Positions 41,328 through 50,047 of a stretch of DNA of 64,000 nt are shown one piece after another. Numbering within the stretch: the stretch's first letter is position 1; every line of letters begins with the position of its first letter. Location: positions 124,001-188,000 of the forward strand of contig DASVEE010000015.1 of NCBI GenBank assembly GCA_036380735.1, given 5' to 3'. The position numbers and the translations under genes were made by a program. This DNA is from DASVEE01 sp036380735 (lineage in GTDB: Bacteria > Acidobacteriota > Thermoanaerobaculia > Gp7-AA8). Under the pieces are notes generated by a model. It was not told the DNA's origin, did not search any database, and worked only from the letters and a program-made list of their open reading frames with translations.

Positions 41328-43220
41328 ATGTCGACTCCCACGGAGCAGCACAGCCGTCGCTATTTTCTCACGCTTTCCTTCGGTGCCCTCGGCGTCGTCT
41401 ACGGCGACATCGGCACCAGCCCGTTGTACGCGCTGAAGGAATGCTTCATGTCGCACCACGGCCACCGCCTGCCGGTGACCCACGACAACGTCATCGGCGT
41501 GCTGTCGCTCATCACGTGGTCGCTCGTGCTCGTGATCTCGATCAAATACCTGCTGTTCGTGCTCCGTGCCGACAACCGCGGCGAAGGCGGCATTCTCGCT
41601 TTGATGTCACTCGTGCGGCCCAGTGCCGCGGGGCGCCGCGGCGTGCGCCGGTCGGTCCTGCTTGCGCTGGGTCTGTTCGGTTCGGCGCTGCTGTACGGCG
41701 ACGGCATGATCACACCGGCGATCACGATGCTCAGTGCGTTCGAAGGCGTCCGCGTGGTGACGCCGGTGCTGTCGTCATGGATCGTGCCGCTGACCGTCGT
41801 CGCACTGGTAGGGTTGTTCGCCGTGCAAAAGTACGGGACCGCGCGCGTCGGTGCGCTGTTCGGGCCGCTGATGCTGGCGTGGTTCGCGGTTCTCGCGCTG
41901 CTCGGAATCCCTCACATCGTGCGCATGCCGCATGTGCTGACGGCGCTCAATCCCGTCGAGGCACTGCGGTTCCTCGTGGCGCATCAGGTGGCGGGCTACC
42001 TCGTGCTGGGTGCGGTGTTTCTCGTCGTCACGGGTGGCGAGGCGCTGTACGCCGACATGGGGCATTTCGGCTCCGGCCCGATTCGCACGGCATGGTTCTC
42101 CGTCGTGTTCCCCGCGCTGCTGCTGAACTACTACGGGCAGGGCGCGCTGCTGCTCGGCAACCCTGCCGCCGCCAGCGATCCGTTCTTCCTCATGGCGCCG
42201 CGCTGGGCACTCTGGCCGCTCGTCATTCTCTCGACGCTGGCCGCCGCGGTGGCGTCGCAGGCGGTGATCTCCGGCGCGTTTTCCCTGACGCGTCAGGCGG
42301 TGCAGCTCGGCTATCTGCCGCGCCTCAACATCATCCATACGTCGGCACGCGAGATCGGCCAGATCTACATCCCGTCCATCAACTGGCTGCTGATGCTGTG
42401 TGCGATCGGTCTCGTCCTCGGGTTCCGCGAAGCCACCGCACTGGCCGGCGCCTACGGCGTCGCCGTCACCGCAACCATGGGCATCACGACGGCGCTGTTC
42501 GCGGTGGTCGCGCGGGAGCGCTGGAAGTGGAGCCTGCCGGCGGTGCTCGGCTTCGCCATTCCTTTCCTGATCATCGACCTCGCATTCTTCGGCGCGAACA
42601 TCATCAAGGTCGCCGATGGCGGCTGGTTCCCGCTGCTCGTCGGCGCCTTCATCTTCACTCTGATGACGACGTGGTTCACGGGACGCCGCATCCTCACGGC
42701 GCGCCTGGCCGAAGGAGGGCTGCCCACGGACGCTTTCCTCCACGAGCTCGGCGTCGGGAGAGTGCATCGCGTCGCCGGCACGGCGGTCTTCCTGACCCGT
42801 CAGCAGGAAGGCATCCCCACGGCACTCCTCCACAACATCAAGCACAACAAAGTCGTGCACCAGCGCGTGGTGCTGCTGAGCGTCGTCAGCGAGGAGACCT
42901 CGCATCTGTCACCCGAGGAGCGTTTCGAGTGGACGGAGCTCGGGCACGGTGTGCACCGGCTCGTGCTCCGCTTCGGGTTTCTGGAGGACCCCAACCTGCC
43001 GCAGGTCCTCGGCAACATCCCCGGCCCCGTAAAGTTCGACACCATGACCACCAGCTACTTCCTGGGGCGTGAGACGCTGATCCCCAGCAGCGACCCGGGC
43101 ATGGCCATCTGGCGCGAGCACGTCTTCTCCTGGATGACCCGCAACGCCAGCGGCGCCGCGTCGTTCTTCTCACTCCCGCCGAATCAGGTGATCGAGCTGG
43201 GCGCGCAGGTGCGCATGTAG
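41328..43220 (+). CDS. kup: Kup-type low-affinity potassium/proton symporter
   Basis: 630 residues, the normal Kup length. N-terminal FLTLSFGALGVVYGDIGTSPLYALKECF is the family signature (GVVYGDIGTSPLY). About 12 TM helices span residues 15-470, and a cytoplasmic C-terminal domain follows (TAVFLTRQQEGIPTALLHNIKHNKVVHQRVVLLSV). Imports potassium with protons. ATG 41328 chosen as it opens the family N-terminus. Adjacent KdpDE-like genes on the other strand suggest co-regulation. Confidence 0.96.
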   Translation: MSTPTEQHSRRYFLTLSFGALGVVYGDIGTSPLYALKECFMSHHGHRLPVTHDNVIGVLSLITWSLVLVISIKYLLFVLRADNRGEGGILALMSLVRPSAAGRRGVRRSVLLALGLFGSALLYGDGMITPAITMLSAFEGVRVVTPVLSSWIVPLTVVALVGLFAVQKYGTARVGALFGPLMLAWFAVLALLGIPHIVRMPHVLTALNPVEALRFLVAHQVAGYLVLGAVFLVVTGGEALYADMGHFGSGPIRTAWFSVVFPALLLNYYGQGALLLGNPAAASDPFFLMAPRWALWPLVILSTLAAAVASQAVISGAFSLTRQAVQLGYLPRLNIIHTSAREIGQIYIPSINWLLMLCAIGLVLGFREATALAGAYGVAVTATMGITTALFAVVARERWKWSLPAVLGFAIPFLIIDLAFFGANIIKVADGGWFPLLVGAFIFTLMTTWFTGRRILTARLAEGGLPTDAFLHELGVGRVHRVAGTAVFLTRQQEGIPTALLHNIKHNKVVHQRVVLLSVVSEETSHLSPEERFEWTELGHGVHRLVLRFGFLEDPNLPQVLGNIPGPVKFDTMTTSYFLGRETLIPSSDPGMAIWREHVFSWMTRNASGAASFFSLPPNQVIELGAQVRM

Positions 43221-43238
43221 AGCGGAACGAACGACAGT

Positions 43239-43269
43239 TGGAAGACAGACGAAGAGTGTCTGTCTTCCA
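43239..43269. repeat. REP palindrome, variant
   Basis: TGGAAGACAGAC, 7-base loop, GTCTGTCTTCCA, followed by CTCTGCGTCGC. It differs from the other REPs by AGGAC to AAGAC in both arms (compensatory), so the stem is conserved. Between convergent stops of kup and the GAF gene. Confidence 0.85.
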
Positions 43270-43322
43270 CTCTGCGTCGCTAATGCGTAACGGTGCGTGC
43301 CTCGCGCACGGCACCACGGGAC

Positions 43323-43853
43323 TCACGCAGCAGCCAGCCGGGCCTGTTCGATCGCGGCTGCGGCAGTATCCCGGATCATGTCGGTCAACTCCTGGTCGGC
43401 GGGACTGGGGTCGCGAACGACTCGGTAGTAGTTGGCGAAGGTGCCGAGGACCTTGCCGTCGGAGCCGTGAATGGGCGTCGACCAGCAGGCGCGGAGGTCG
43501 TACTTCAGCGCGAGGTCGCGGAAGTTGGCCCACAGCGGGTTGTTCGCGATGTCGAACACCGAAACGGTCCTGTCGTGGAACGCGGCAGTACCGCAGGAGC
43601 CGACTTCAGGCCCGATCTCCAGACCGTGAATTGCCTCGTTGTACGCGTCCGGCAGCGAAGGCGCCGCTCCGTGGAGGAGGTGGCGCCCATCTTCATCGAG
43701 GATCAGGATCGAGGCGATCATGCCTGAGGCGGTCGCGCTCTCGATGATCCGGACGAGCTCCTCGAGCGTCTCACGCAGCGGCACGCCGGAGGCGGTCAGT
43801 TCCGCGATGCGTTCTTTCGCGCGTACGGCGGCGTCGCGATGGTCGTTTGGCAT
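43323..43853 (-). CDS. GAF-domain sensory protein
   Basis: 176 residues: a short N-terminal helix (RDAAVRAKERIAELTASG) and one GAF domain (about 25-165) with IASILILDEDGRHLLHGAAPSLPD, GPEVGSCGTAAFHDRTVSVFDI and ACWSTPIHGSDGKVLGTFANYY. This subtype usually occurs as the input module of hybrid kinases; here it stands alone, 178 bases from the end of the RsbRD-type kinase, whose sensory partner it could be. Start 43853 chosen because the upstream frame runs through a REP element. Confidence 0.88.
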   Translation of the reverse strand: MPNDHRDAAVRAKERIAELTASGVPLRETLEELVRIIESATASGMIASILILDEDGRHLLHGAAPSLPDAYNEAIHGLEIGPEVGSCGTAAFHDRTVSVFDIANNPLWANFRDLALKYDLRACWSTPIHGSDGKVLGTFANYYRVVRDPSPADQELTDMIRDTAAAAIEQARLAAA

Positions 43854-43884
43854 CGGGCGCGGACGTGCAGCACCCGTACCAGCG

Positions 43885-44015
43885 CAGGACGCAGAGTGGA
43901 GGACAGACACTCTTGTCTGTCCCGCGCAGGAATGGGGCGAACGCGACGCTCGTCCGCACACCCGGCGGGAACTTCGTGCCTCGCGGGACGATGCACGCTC
44001 TCCGTAGGGCGCCCG
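43885..44015. repeat. REP/BIME element, decayed right half
   Basis: Palindrome GGACAGACA-CTCT-TGTCTGTCC (43901-43922) preceded by GCAGAGTGGA, then the inter-palindrome spacer (CACACCCGGCGGGAACTTCGTGCC...GACGATGCAC) as in the copies near the RAYT gene. The second palindrome is missing. Confidence 0.88.
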
Positions 44016-44031
44016 CGAACCGTTTCGACGG

Positions 44032-45423
44032 CTACGCCTCGTCGTACTTGCACGGCAGAATCACCCGGAACGTCGAACCCTGGCCCGGCTTCGTCGCGAG
44101 CTCCAGGCTTCCCTCCAGAAGCTCGCACAGCCGTTTGACGATCGACAGGCCGACTCCCTCGCCGTGGGGTGCGCCCGGCGCCACCGCTTCGGTGACGGAC
44201 GTGGCTGTCGTGGCGCCTTCCATGTCGCGCCGCCGGTCCGTGCTCGCCTCCCGCGCCTCGTCGGCGATCGCCGTTGCATCGTGGATCTGCTGCGCGACCT
44301 CCATGAAGGGCGTGCCGTCGATTCCCGGTCCGGTATCCTGCACCGACAGCGTCCAGCGCTCCGTGTCGCGCGTCGTGTCGAGCCCCCAACTGACCGAGAT
44401 CCCACCGCGCTCGGTGTACTTGACGGCGTTGAGCAGCAGGTTCTGCAGGATGCGCAGCACCTTCGGTCTGTCGCCTTCGACCGGGAGCGTGCGCGGACCA
44501 TCCATCTTGAGGAACAGTCCGCGATCGGTCGCCGCGGCCTGCGACGCGGTACAGAAATCGCGCAGCAGGACGGCCGCATCGAAGGGCGTCACCGTGCGAT
44601 GCTCGTGGCCTGCTTCGAGACGGGCCAGACTCAGGAGATCGTTGAGGAGGTCGTTGAGCGACGAGACGCCTTTGCTCAACATCTCCGCGACTTCGACACG
44701 CTCCAGTTCGGGGAGTGTCGCGCCGCTGGCGTTGAGCATGGCGGCGCCCTTGACGACGGTGACGCTTCCCCGCAGGTCGTGCGCCGCCGTCCGCCAGGCC
44801 TCGGCACGCGACTGCTCGATGGTGTGCAGAGCCGCGAGCGCCCGCTCCAGCGCAGTCACGTGTCCGGCGGACTCCGACTGCTGGAGCCGTCCGTATTGCG
44901 TCGCGCTCGCGGTGACGCCGTCCGCGCAGAGTTGCGCCCAGATGCGGCGTGCGTTCGGCATCACGGCCGGTTCCAGTGAGGGGTGCTCGCTGGCGTACCG
45001 TTCCAGTTCGGCCGCGACGCTCATCTGCAGGTAACCCCACTCGCGCAGCACTTCAGCGAGTGAATAGCCCTGCTGCCAGCGTTGCACACCGTGGTCGGCG
45101 ACTTTGTCCGCTTCCGATTGGGCGGCGGCGGCGGTCGTCTCTTCGGGCCACGACTGGAGGCTCTGAGAAAGCGAGTCGAGCACGGCCGGGATGTGGTCGT
45201 TGAACTGCGCCCGGGAGAGCGAGGCCGAGATGTTCCGGCCGGGCACGACGTCGCCGTAGGCTCGCCATGCATCGAGAATCGCGTCGCGATGTTCGAGCAG
45301 GTGCGCCGCCAGCGCACTCAATTGCTCCCGCGCGGGATTGGCGGGAAACACGACGTGGATGTCTTTGTCAGCGTGGTGTACAGATTCCGGCATCGACGGT
45401 TTGGCAAGCGCGAGCCGTGCCAC
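44032..45423 (-). CDS. Histidine kinase with RsbRD-type N-terminal sensor
   Basis: 463 residues, soluble. An RsbRD_N-like helical domain spans about 35-165 (EQLSALAAHLLEHRDAILDAWRAY..., the heme/globin-like sensor fold). A dimerisation helix contains the probable phospho-acceptor H215 (TAAHDLRGSVTVVKG). HATPase_c spans about 300-460 with NLLLNAVKYT, VQDTGPGID and GEGVGLSIVKRLCELL. About 50 residues rich in S/T/E/A/R (REASTDRRRDMEGATTATSV) sit inside the lid region before GEGVGLS, an unusual insertion. Partner regulator unknown; the orphan receiver at 37268 is a candidate. Confidence 0.9.
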   Translation of the reverse strand: MARLALAKPSMPESVHHADKDIHVVFPANPAREQLSALAAHLLEHRDAILDAWRAYGDVVPGRNISASLSRAQFNDHIPAVLDSLSQSLQSWPEETTAAAAQSEADKVADHGVQRWQQGYSLAEVLREWGYLQMSVAAELERYASEHPSLEPAVMPNARRIWAQLCADGVTASATQYGRLQQSESAGHVTALERALAALHTIEQSRAEAWRTAAHDLRGSVTVVKGAAMLNASGATLPELERVEVAEMLSKGVSSLNDLLNDLLSLARLEAGHEHRTVTPFDAAVLLRDFCTASQAAATDRGLFLKMDGPRTLPVEGDRPKVLRILQNLLLNAVKYTERGGISVSWGLDTTRDTERWTLSVQDTGPGIDGTPFMEVAQQIHDATAIADEAREASTDRRRDMEGATTATSVTEAVAPGAPHGEGVGLSIVKRLCELLEGSLELATKPGQGSTFRVILPCKYDEA

Positions 45424-45471
45424 GTCGCAGCTGGAGGCTGGTCGAGGGCGCTCCTTCGCCGTCCCGGCACC

Positions 45472-45576
45472 CGCGGAGTGCCGCCCGTTCGCCGTTGGAG
45501 TGCCGCGCGTCAGCCGTGGAGTGCCGCGCGTTCGCCATGGACTGCCACGGGTTCGCCGTGGAGAGCCGCGCGTGTC
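45472..45576. repeat. 21-bp tandem repeat, five copies
   Basis: Successive 21-mers of the form TGGAGTGCCGCGCGTTCGCCG (last copies TGGACTGCCACGGGTTCGCCG and TGGAGAGCCGCGCGTGTCTGT). The array runs directly into a REP half-palindrome at 45572-45586, just upstream of the kinase gene. Non-coding by all signs. Confidence 0.78.
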
Positions 45577-45586
45577 TGTCCTCCAC
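45572..45586. repeat. REP half-palindrome
   Basis: GTGTCTGTCCTCCAC followed by TTCGGTTCGTCGTGTCAGC, the right flank seen after the REP at 46583-46604. The left arm has been replaced by the 21-bp array. Confidence 0.75.
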
Positions 45587-45664
45587 TTCGGTTCGTCGTG
45601 TCAGCAACCGTGCTGTTTCATCGTTCACTCATGCCGCGCGCGGAGCACGCACGGCACGCACTGG

Positions 45665-45830
45665 CGATGCAGAGTGGAGGACAGACACTCTTGTCTGTCC
45701 CGCGAGGAATGACGCGATCACGACGCTCCTCCGCACACCCGGCGGGAACTTCGTGCTTCGCTGCGCGATGCACCGCTCTGCGTGGGTACTCCTGCGCGGG
45801 ACAGACAAGAGTGTCTGTCCTCCACTTTTA
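45665..45830. repeat. BIME (two inverted REP palindromes) upstream of the RAYT gene
   Basis: Palindromes at 45679-45700 and 45799-45820, 120 bases apart, in opposite orientation: GTGGAGGACAGACACTCTTGTCTGTCC ... GGACAGACAAGAGTGTCTGTCCTCCAC. The spacer has the conserved GCACACCCGGCGGGAACTTCG and GATGCACCGCTCTGCGTGGG. Confidence 0.92.
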
Positions 45831-45926
45831 GCGTCGCGAGTGTGATCGTCTGCGTGCTTGTGGCGCCCACGCCCTACACGCGGTGGAATGTTTCTGCTCG
45901 AAGAAGTCCGAGGGAGACTTGGCGGA

Positions 45927-46415
45927 ATGGGAATCGGACACGATACGTATGCATACCGCCGACATCTTCCGCATCTGCAGCGCGCCCTCGCGACGTACAC
46001 CGTCGCCTTCGCCACACGTTATCGACGCGTGCTCCCCGCGCAGGCTCGTGACCTGGTGCTGGCGTGCTGCGTCGACGAGCATCAGGTGAGCTGCTGGTTG
46101 CACGTCGCGGTGGTGATGCCGGATCACGTGCATTTGATGCTCACGCTCTACCAGGAGTGGACGCTTGACGATGTTCTGAAGGGGATCAAAGGGGTCTCTT
46201 CACGTCGTGCGAATCAACTGCTGAAGCGGAGGGGTACGCTGTGGGAAGAGGAATCGTTCGATCGCATCGTTCGAAGTGACGAGGATCTGATCCGGAAGGG
46301 TGAGTACATCCTCAACAATCCGGTGCGCGCCGGACTTGTGAGCAGGTACGAGGACTACGCATGGCTCTGGTGTTCGTGGAGGACGAGCGATGCGGTCTCT
46401 GGAGACGAGGACTGA
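45927..46415 (+). CDS. REP-associated tyrosine transposase (RAYT, Y1/IS200-like)
   Basis: 162 residues from ATG 45927 (GGGAG upstream; the family starts just before the YRRHLPHLQ segment). HUH nuclease motif at H67-V-H69 (MPDHVHLML); catalytic-tyrosine region EYILNNPVRAGLV (Y127) and FDRIVRSDEDL. The C-terminal YEDYAWLWCSW corresponds to the usual ...yPWSS end. RAYTs cut and join single-stranded REP palindromes and spread them without encoding their own mobility. Here the gene is bracketed by BIMEs of matching sequence (45665-45830, 46450-46612, 46690-46851), i.e. a complete REPtron. The gene appears intact. Confidence 0.94.
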   Translation: MGIGHDTYAYRRHLPHLQRALATYTVAFATRYRRVLPAQARDLVLACCVDEHQVSCWLHVAVVMPDHVHLMLTLYQEWTLDDVLKGIKGVSSRRANQLLKRRGTLWEEESFDRIVRSDEDLIRKGEYILNNPVRAGLVSRYEDYAWLWCSWRTSDAVSGDED

Positions 46416-46449
46416 CTCTGCTTCGCGGAGGACGCACCGCACGCCCTCG

Positions 46450-46612
46450 CGACGCAGAGTGGAGGACAGACACTCTTGTCTGTCCGGCGGGAATGACGCG
46501 ACCACGACGCTCCCCCGCACACCCGGCGGGAACTTCGTTTCTCGCTGGACGATGCAGCGCTCTGCGTGGGCACTCCTGCGCGGGACAGACAAGAGTGTCT
46601 GTCCTCCACTTC
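46450..46612. repeat. BIME downstream of the RAYT gene (copy 1)
   Basis: Palindromes at 46464-46485 and 46583-46604, 119 bases apart, with the same spacer as 45665-45830. It begins 35 bases after the RAYT stop. Confidence 0.92.
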
Positions 46613-46689
46613 GGTTCGTCGAGTCAGCCGCCGCGGTGTTGCATCGTGTACTTAAGCCTTTCGTGGAGCACGCACAGCACGCACTCGCG

Positions 46690-46851
46690 ATGGGGAGTGG
46701 AGGACAGACACTCTTGTCTGTCCCGCGAGGAATGACGCGACCACGACGCTCCCCCGCACACCCGGCGGGAACTTCGCTTCTCGCTGGACGATGCAGCGCT
46801 CTGCGTGGGCATTCCTGCGCGGGACAGACAAGAGTGTCTGTCCTCCACTCA
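46690..46851. repeat. BIME downstream of the RAYT gene (copy 2)
   Basis: Palindromes at 46702-46723 and 46822-46843. Nearly identical to copy 1 and offset by exactly 238 bases, including the intervening GGAGCACGCACAGCACGCACTCGCGATG spacer, so the pair is a tandem duplication. Confidence 0.92.
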
Positions 46852-46902
46852 GGGTCGCGGGTGCGGGCCCGTGCGTGCTCCGCGGAGCTGCTCAGCGAAA
46901 TG

Positions 46903-46930
46903 GGGCTCAGGGGACGGATCCCCTGAGCCC
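46903..46930 (-). terminator. Strong hairpin beyond the second tyrosinase gene
   Basis: GGGCTCAGGGGA, loop CGGA, TCCCCTGAGCCC: a 12-bp perfect stem 15 bases after the stop. On the minus strand a short ATTT follows. Likely terminator. Confidence 0.65.
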
Positions 46931-46944
46931 TCGCCGCTCTGACT

Positions 46945-49932
46945 TCAGTGATGGTGAACGTGGCCGCTGGTGGCCGAGGCCGGGGCGTCCACGGTGAAAT
47001 GTACGGTGAGGGACGGGCTCTTCTCTCCCCCCTCATCGACGGCGACCGCCCACAGCATGAAGTGACCGGCCTCGAGAGTCACGTTCGCCTCGAACGGAGC
47101 GGTGGTATCGACGGCCACGAGCCGGTCCGGGGAGAGGAAGGAGTCGTGCTCCTTGACCCAGAACTCGACACGCGCCACCCGGCCTCCGCGATCCGACGCC
47201 GTGGCGCGCGCGAGGATCGGCGCACCCACCGGGAAGGAGACGCGGTCCTGTGGCGAGAGCAGCTCGACCACCGGAGGCACGTTGTTGACGACGGTGATGG
47301 TCCGCTCCGTCAGCGCGGTGGCGCTGGAGTTGATGGCCACGGCGCGGATGCGGTGCGGCCCCGCACCCATGGCCGTCCAGTTGAACGAGAACGGCGCCAT
47401 GTCGGACGTGGCGACCAGCTTCCCGTCGACGAAGACGTTCACCCCCTTGATCGTGCCGTCGGGATCGATGGCGTCGACGCTGACCGGCACGGCCTCACCC
47501 GGCTGGAACAACGCGCCGTCGGCGGGCCCGACGAGCAGGACGTTCGGCGGCGTGTCGCGGACCGCGTGGTTCGCCGTCAGCGCGAGGTCGAACGTGGCGT
47601 CGTCGGCCTTCTGATCCTGATGCAGCTCGACGGCGACGACGTTACGGCCGTCGACGATCAGCTCCAGCGGTACAGGCACAGGGAAGAACGCTTCTTCCTC
47701 CGCGCCGTCGACCGAGGTGTTGGCGTACGTGGCGTCGCCGCCGCCGTCGAGGTTCACGCGATGCACTTCCTTGCCGTTGATGTAGACGATGGCGCCGTCG
47801 TCGCGCTTGAGGTGCAGCAGCAGCTCGCGGTAGATGGTGCGGTCGGCCACGTCGAACGCGCGACGGTAGTACGTGGTCGTACGCCGGCCGACGGTCGTTT
47901 CGGGATCGTCCTCGTAGCCGAACTCGGCGCGGCCCGTGCGCCACTTCGCGTCGTCGTAGTCCGGCTGCTGCCAGCCGTCGCCCGCGGCCTGGTCATCGAG
48001 ATAGCGCCACTTCTCGTCGTTGGCCGGGACCAGCACGAGCTTCGTGAAGTCGACCTCGAAGCGCTGGCCACCGACGACCTCGTTCTCATCGTCGGGCGTG
48101 CCGATCTGCACGAGGTCGAAGCGCGGCACGTAGCCGGCGCGCGGCACGTAGTTGCGATTGAGCTGGAACGTGACGTCGACGTTGACGGCTTCCTCGGGCT
48201 CGAGACGAAGGCCGGCGAGGTAGGCGTCGGGGGAGGTGACGAGGAGGCGTCCGAGGCGCGGATCGAGCGGGCGCACTCCCTCACCGCGACCACCCTCGGC
48301 CATCCAGCGCTCGTAGAGCTGCGGCGCCAGGTCGAGGTAGACGTTCCCGGCTTCGCCGTAATAGTGCAGTGCCTCTTCATTCGCGGCGCGGAAGTGCAGA
48401 CGCGTCGTCGCGATCGCGAGCGCCGGATTGCGCAGGATGACCGGCGAGACGCGCAGCGCGCCGGGGAACTGGTCGACGACCGAGATGTTCTTCCAGACGA
48501 TGTTGTTGTTCGCCTTGGTGTTGGCGTTGACGCTCGTGTTCTCCAGCGTGGTCATGCCGAACGGCGACACGGTGGAGGTCTCGATGCGCGCCAGCAGGCA
48601 GAAGTGCGACTGGTCGCCGCCGAAGCAGGAGAAGTCGGCCGGCTTCGGCGGGAACCACGGCACCTGGATGACCACCGCCTGTCCGGGGAGCAGCGGCGGC
48701 ACGGTCAGCGGCGCCGTGTCGTAAATCGGAGGAGAGACGACGGAGTGATGCGTGGGTCCCTTGGAGACGATGTAGCCGCCGGCGGTCGTCCACGGGATGA
48801 TCGGCGTGCCGGTACCGTTCCACGGACCCATCATCGTCGTGATGTTGACGTTGGTCGTCAGCGCGCCGTAGGTCTGCGTCGGATCGAGGCGCAGGACCTG
48901 CGTGCTGTTGCGCTGCCAGCGCGCCCAGAGGCGGTCGGCGTTGCCGTGCAGCATGAAGAAGAAGGGATCCTCCGCCGCGGTCCCGATCGACCCCATGTTG
49001 CCGCCGATGTGGGTGTGCGAGCCGTTGTGCGGATTGCCTTCGATGAGGCCGAAGTTCGAGTACGGCGTGCGGTTCAGCACCGTGGTGTCGCTGGTGCCGG
49101 GAAGCGCGCTGCCGCCGACGTTGCGCGCAACCGTCGGTCCGCCCAGCGCGTTGAACGGCGCGCCGATATTGGGTCCGGTGGCGTTCCCCATGAACGTGCT
49201 GGTCCAGTAGGTCAATGCCGGCGGCGTGGTCTGCCAATCCCAGTAGAGCAGCTTGAGGGTCGGCTCGTACTCCTGCAGCAGCGCTTCATAGCGGTTGAGG
49301 TACTCGCGGTGCCACGGCAGGAAGGCGGGGGAGCCGTGCCGGTTGCCGGGGCCGGCCTCGTGCACGCGGTCCTGCTTGTGCCAGTACGAGACACCGTCGC
49401 TGAACGCGAAGCTCGCGGTGCCGGCGGCGAGGATCGCGTCGCGGTAGGTGTTCCGCTCCGTCGACGTCGCGGTCGCGGCGTTCTTGCGCGGCTTGGTGAT
49501 CTCCATGCCGTACAGCTTCAGCGGACCGCAGTTGTTCGCCTTGTAGTCCACCCACTGCGACGGCCAGTTCAGGCCCGTCGACGCCTTCGCCCAATACACG
49601 CGCAGGCGCTCGTTGCCGGTCGACGCGACATTGCCGCGATTGCGCACGCGGATGTAGACGTAGTTCGGCGTGCTGTACTTCGGGTCGCGGTACTCGGGAC
49701 TCTGGTGCGCCCCCGGCGTCCACGGCGGAGCCGTGGCGGTGAACGGATACGGCTGATACGCCGGATCGGGAGCCGTGCGGACCCAGATGTCTTCCGTCAC
49801 CCACATCGGCCCGTTATCGGGATTCGGCTCCACGCCGGTATCGGCCGGAGTGTCTTTCATGAACAAATCCGCCTGTCCGAACGCGACGAGCGGGAACAAC
49901 AGCACTGCAAGCAGTACAGCAAGTCTCTTCAT
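46945..49932 (-). CDS. Exported tyrosinase-family copper protein (paralog 2)
   Basis: 995 residues. Signal peptide MKRLAVLLAVLLFPLVAFGQ. Domain plan and most sequence match the protein at 34136-37096. CuA His are in VHEAGPGNRHGSPAFLPWHRE (H191, H199, H208), CuB in NPHNGSHTHIGGNMG and DPFFFMLHGNADRLWARWQ. Differences concentrate in the middle region (residues about 540-700) and the C-terminus, which here ends in a His-rich GHVHHH, a possible extra metal site. ATG 49932 has GGAGGA upstream. Likely a recent duplicate kept for a different expression state or substrate. Confidence 0.92.
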   Translation of the reverse strand: MKRLAVLLAVLLFPLVAFGQADLFMKDTPADTGVEPNPDNGPMWVTEDIWVRTAPDPAYQPYPFTATAPPWTPGAHQSPEYRDPKYSTPNYVYIRVRNRGNVASTGNERLRVYWAKASTGLNWPSQWVDYKANNCGPLKLYGMEITKPRKNAATATSTERNTYRDAILAAGTASFAFSDGVSYWHKQDRVHEAGPGNRHGSPAFLPWHREYLNRYEALLQEYEPTLKLLYWDWQTTPPALTYWTSTFMGNATGPNIGAPFNALGGPTVARNVGGSALPGTSDTTVLNRTPYSNFGLIEGNPHNGSHTHIGGNMGSIGTAAEDPFFFMLHGNADRLWARWQRNSTQVLRLDPTQTYGALTTNVNITTMMGPWNGTGTPIIPWTTAGGYIVSKGPTHHSVVSPPIYDTAPLTVPPLLPGQAVVIQVPWFPPKPADFSCFGGDQSHFCLLARIETSTVSPFGMTTLENTSVNANTKANNNIVWKNISVVDQFPGALRVSPVILRNPALAIATTRLHFRAANEEALHYYGEAGNVYLDLAPQLYERWMAEGGRGEGVRPLDPRLGRLLVTSPDAYLAGLRLEPEEAVNVDVTFQLNRNYVPRAGYVPRFDLVQIGTPDDENEVVGGQRFEVDFTKLVLVPANDEKWRYLDDQAAGDGWQQPDYDDAKWRTGRAEFGYEDDPETTVGRRTTTYYRRAFDVADRTIYRELLLHLKRDDGAIVYINGKEVHRVNLDGGGDATYANTSVDGAEEEAFFPVPVPLELIVDGRNVVAVELHQDQKADDATFDLALTANHAVRDTPPNVLLVGPADGALFQPGEAVPVSVDAIDPDGTIKGVNVFVDGKLVATSDMAPFSFNWTAMGAGPHRIRAVAINSSATALTERTITVVNNVPPVVELLSPQDRVSFPVGAPILARATASDRGGRVARVEFWVKEHDSFLSPDRLVAVDTTAPFEANVTLEAGHFMLWAVAVDEGGEKSPSLTVHFTVDAPASATSGHVHHH

Positions 49933-50047
49933 GGATCCTCCTGGGATAAGCAGGGAGGAGAGGTGGTAAAGATGGAAATCCCTACCCATCGTGAAAGGAA
50001 TGTGACCGACGGGCGCGACTGCAGGAACAGCGATGTTCCTGGAAACA

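Noticed and set aside
46458..46851. Short Cys/Arg-rich frames repeated near 43.9, 45.7 and 46.5-46.9 kb
   Set aside because: They are the two REP palindromes and spacer read in frame; the similarity comes from the BIME DNA, not from protein selection.
45665..46851. CRISPR array
   Set aside because: Repeats are palindromic REPs with 238- and 120-base spacing, spacers are conserved rather than unique, and no cas genes are present.
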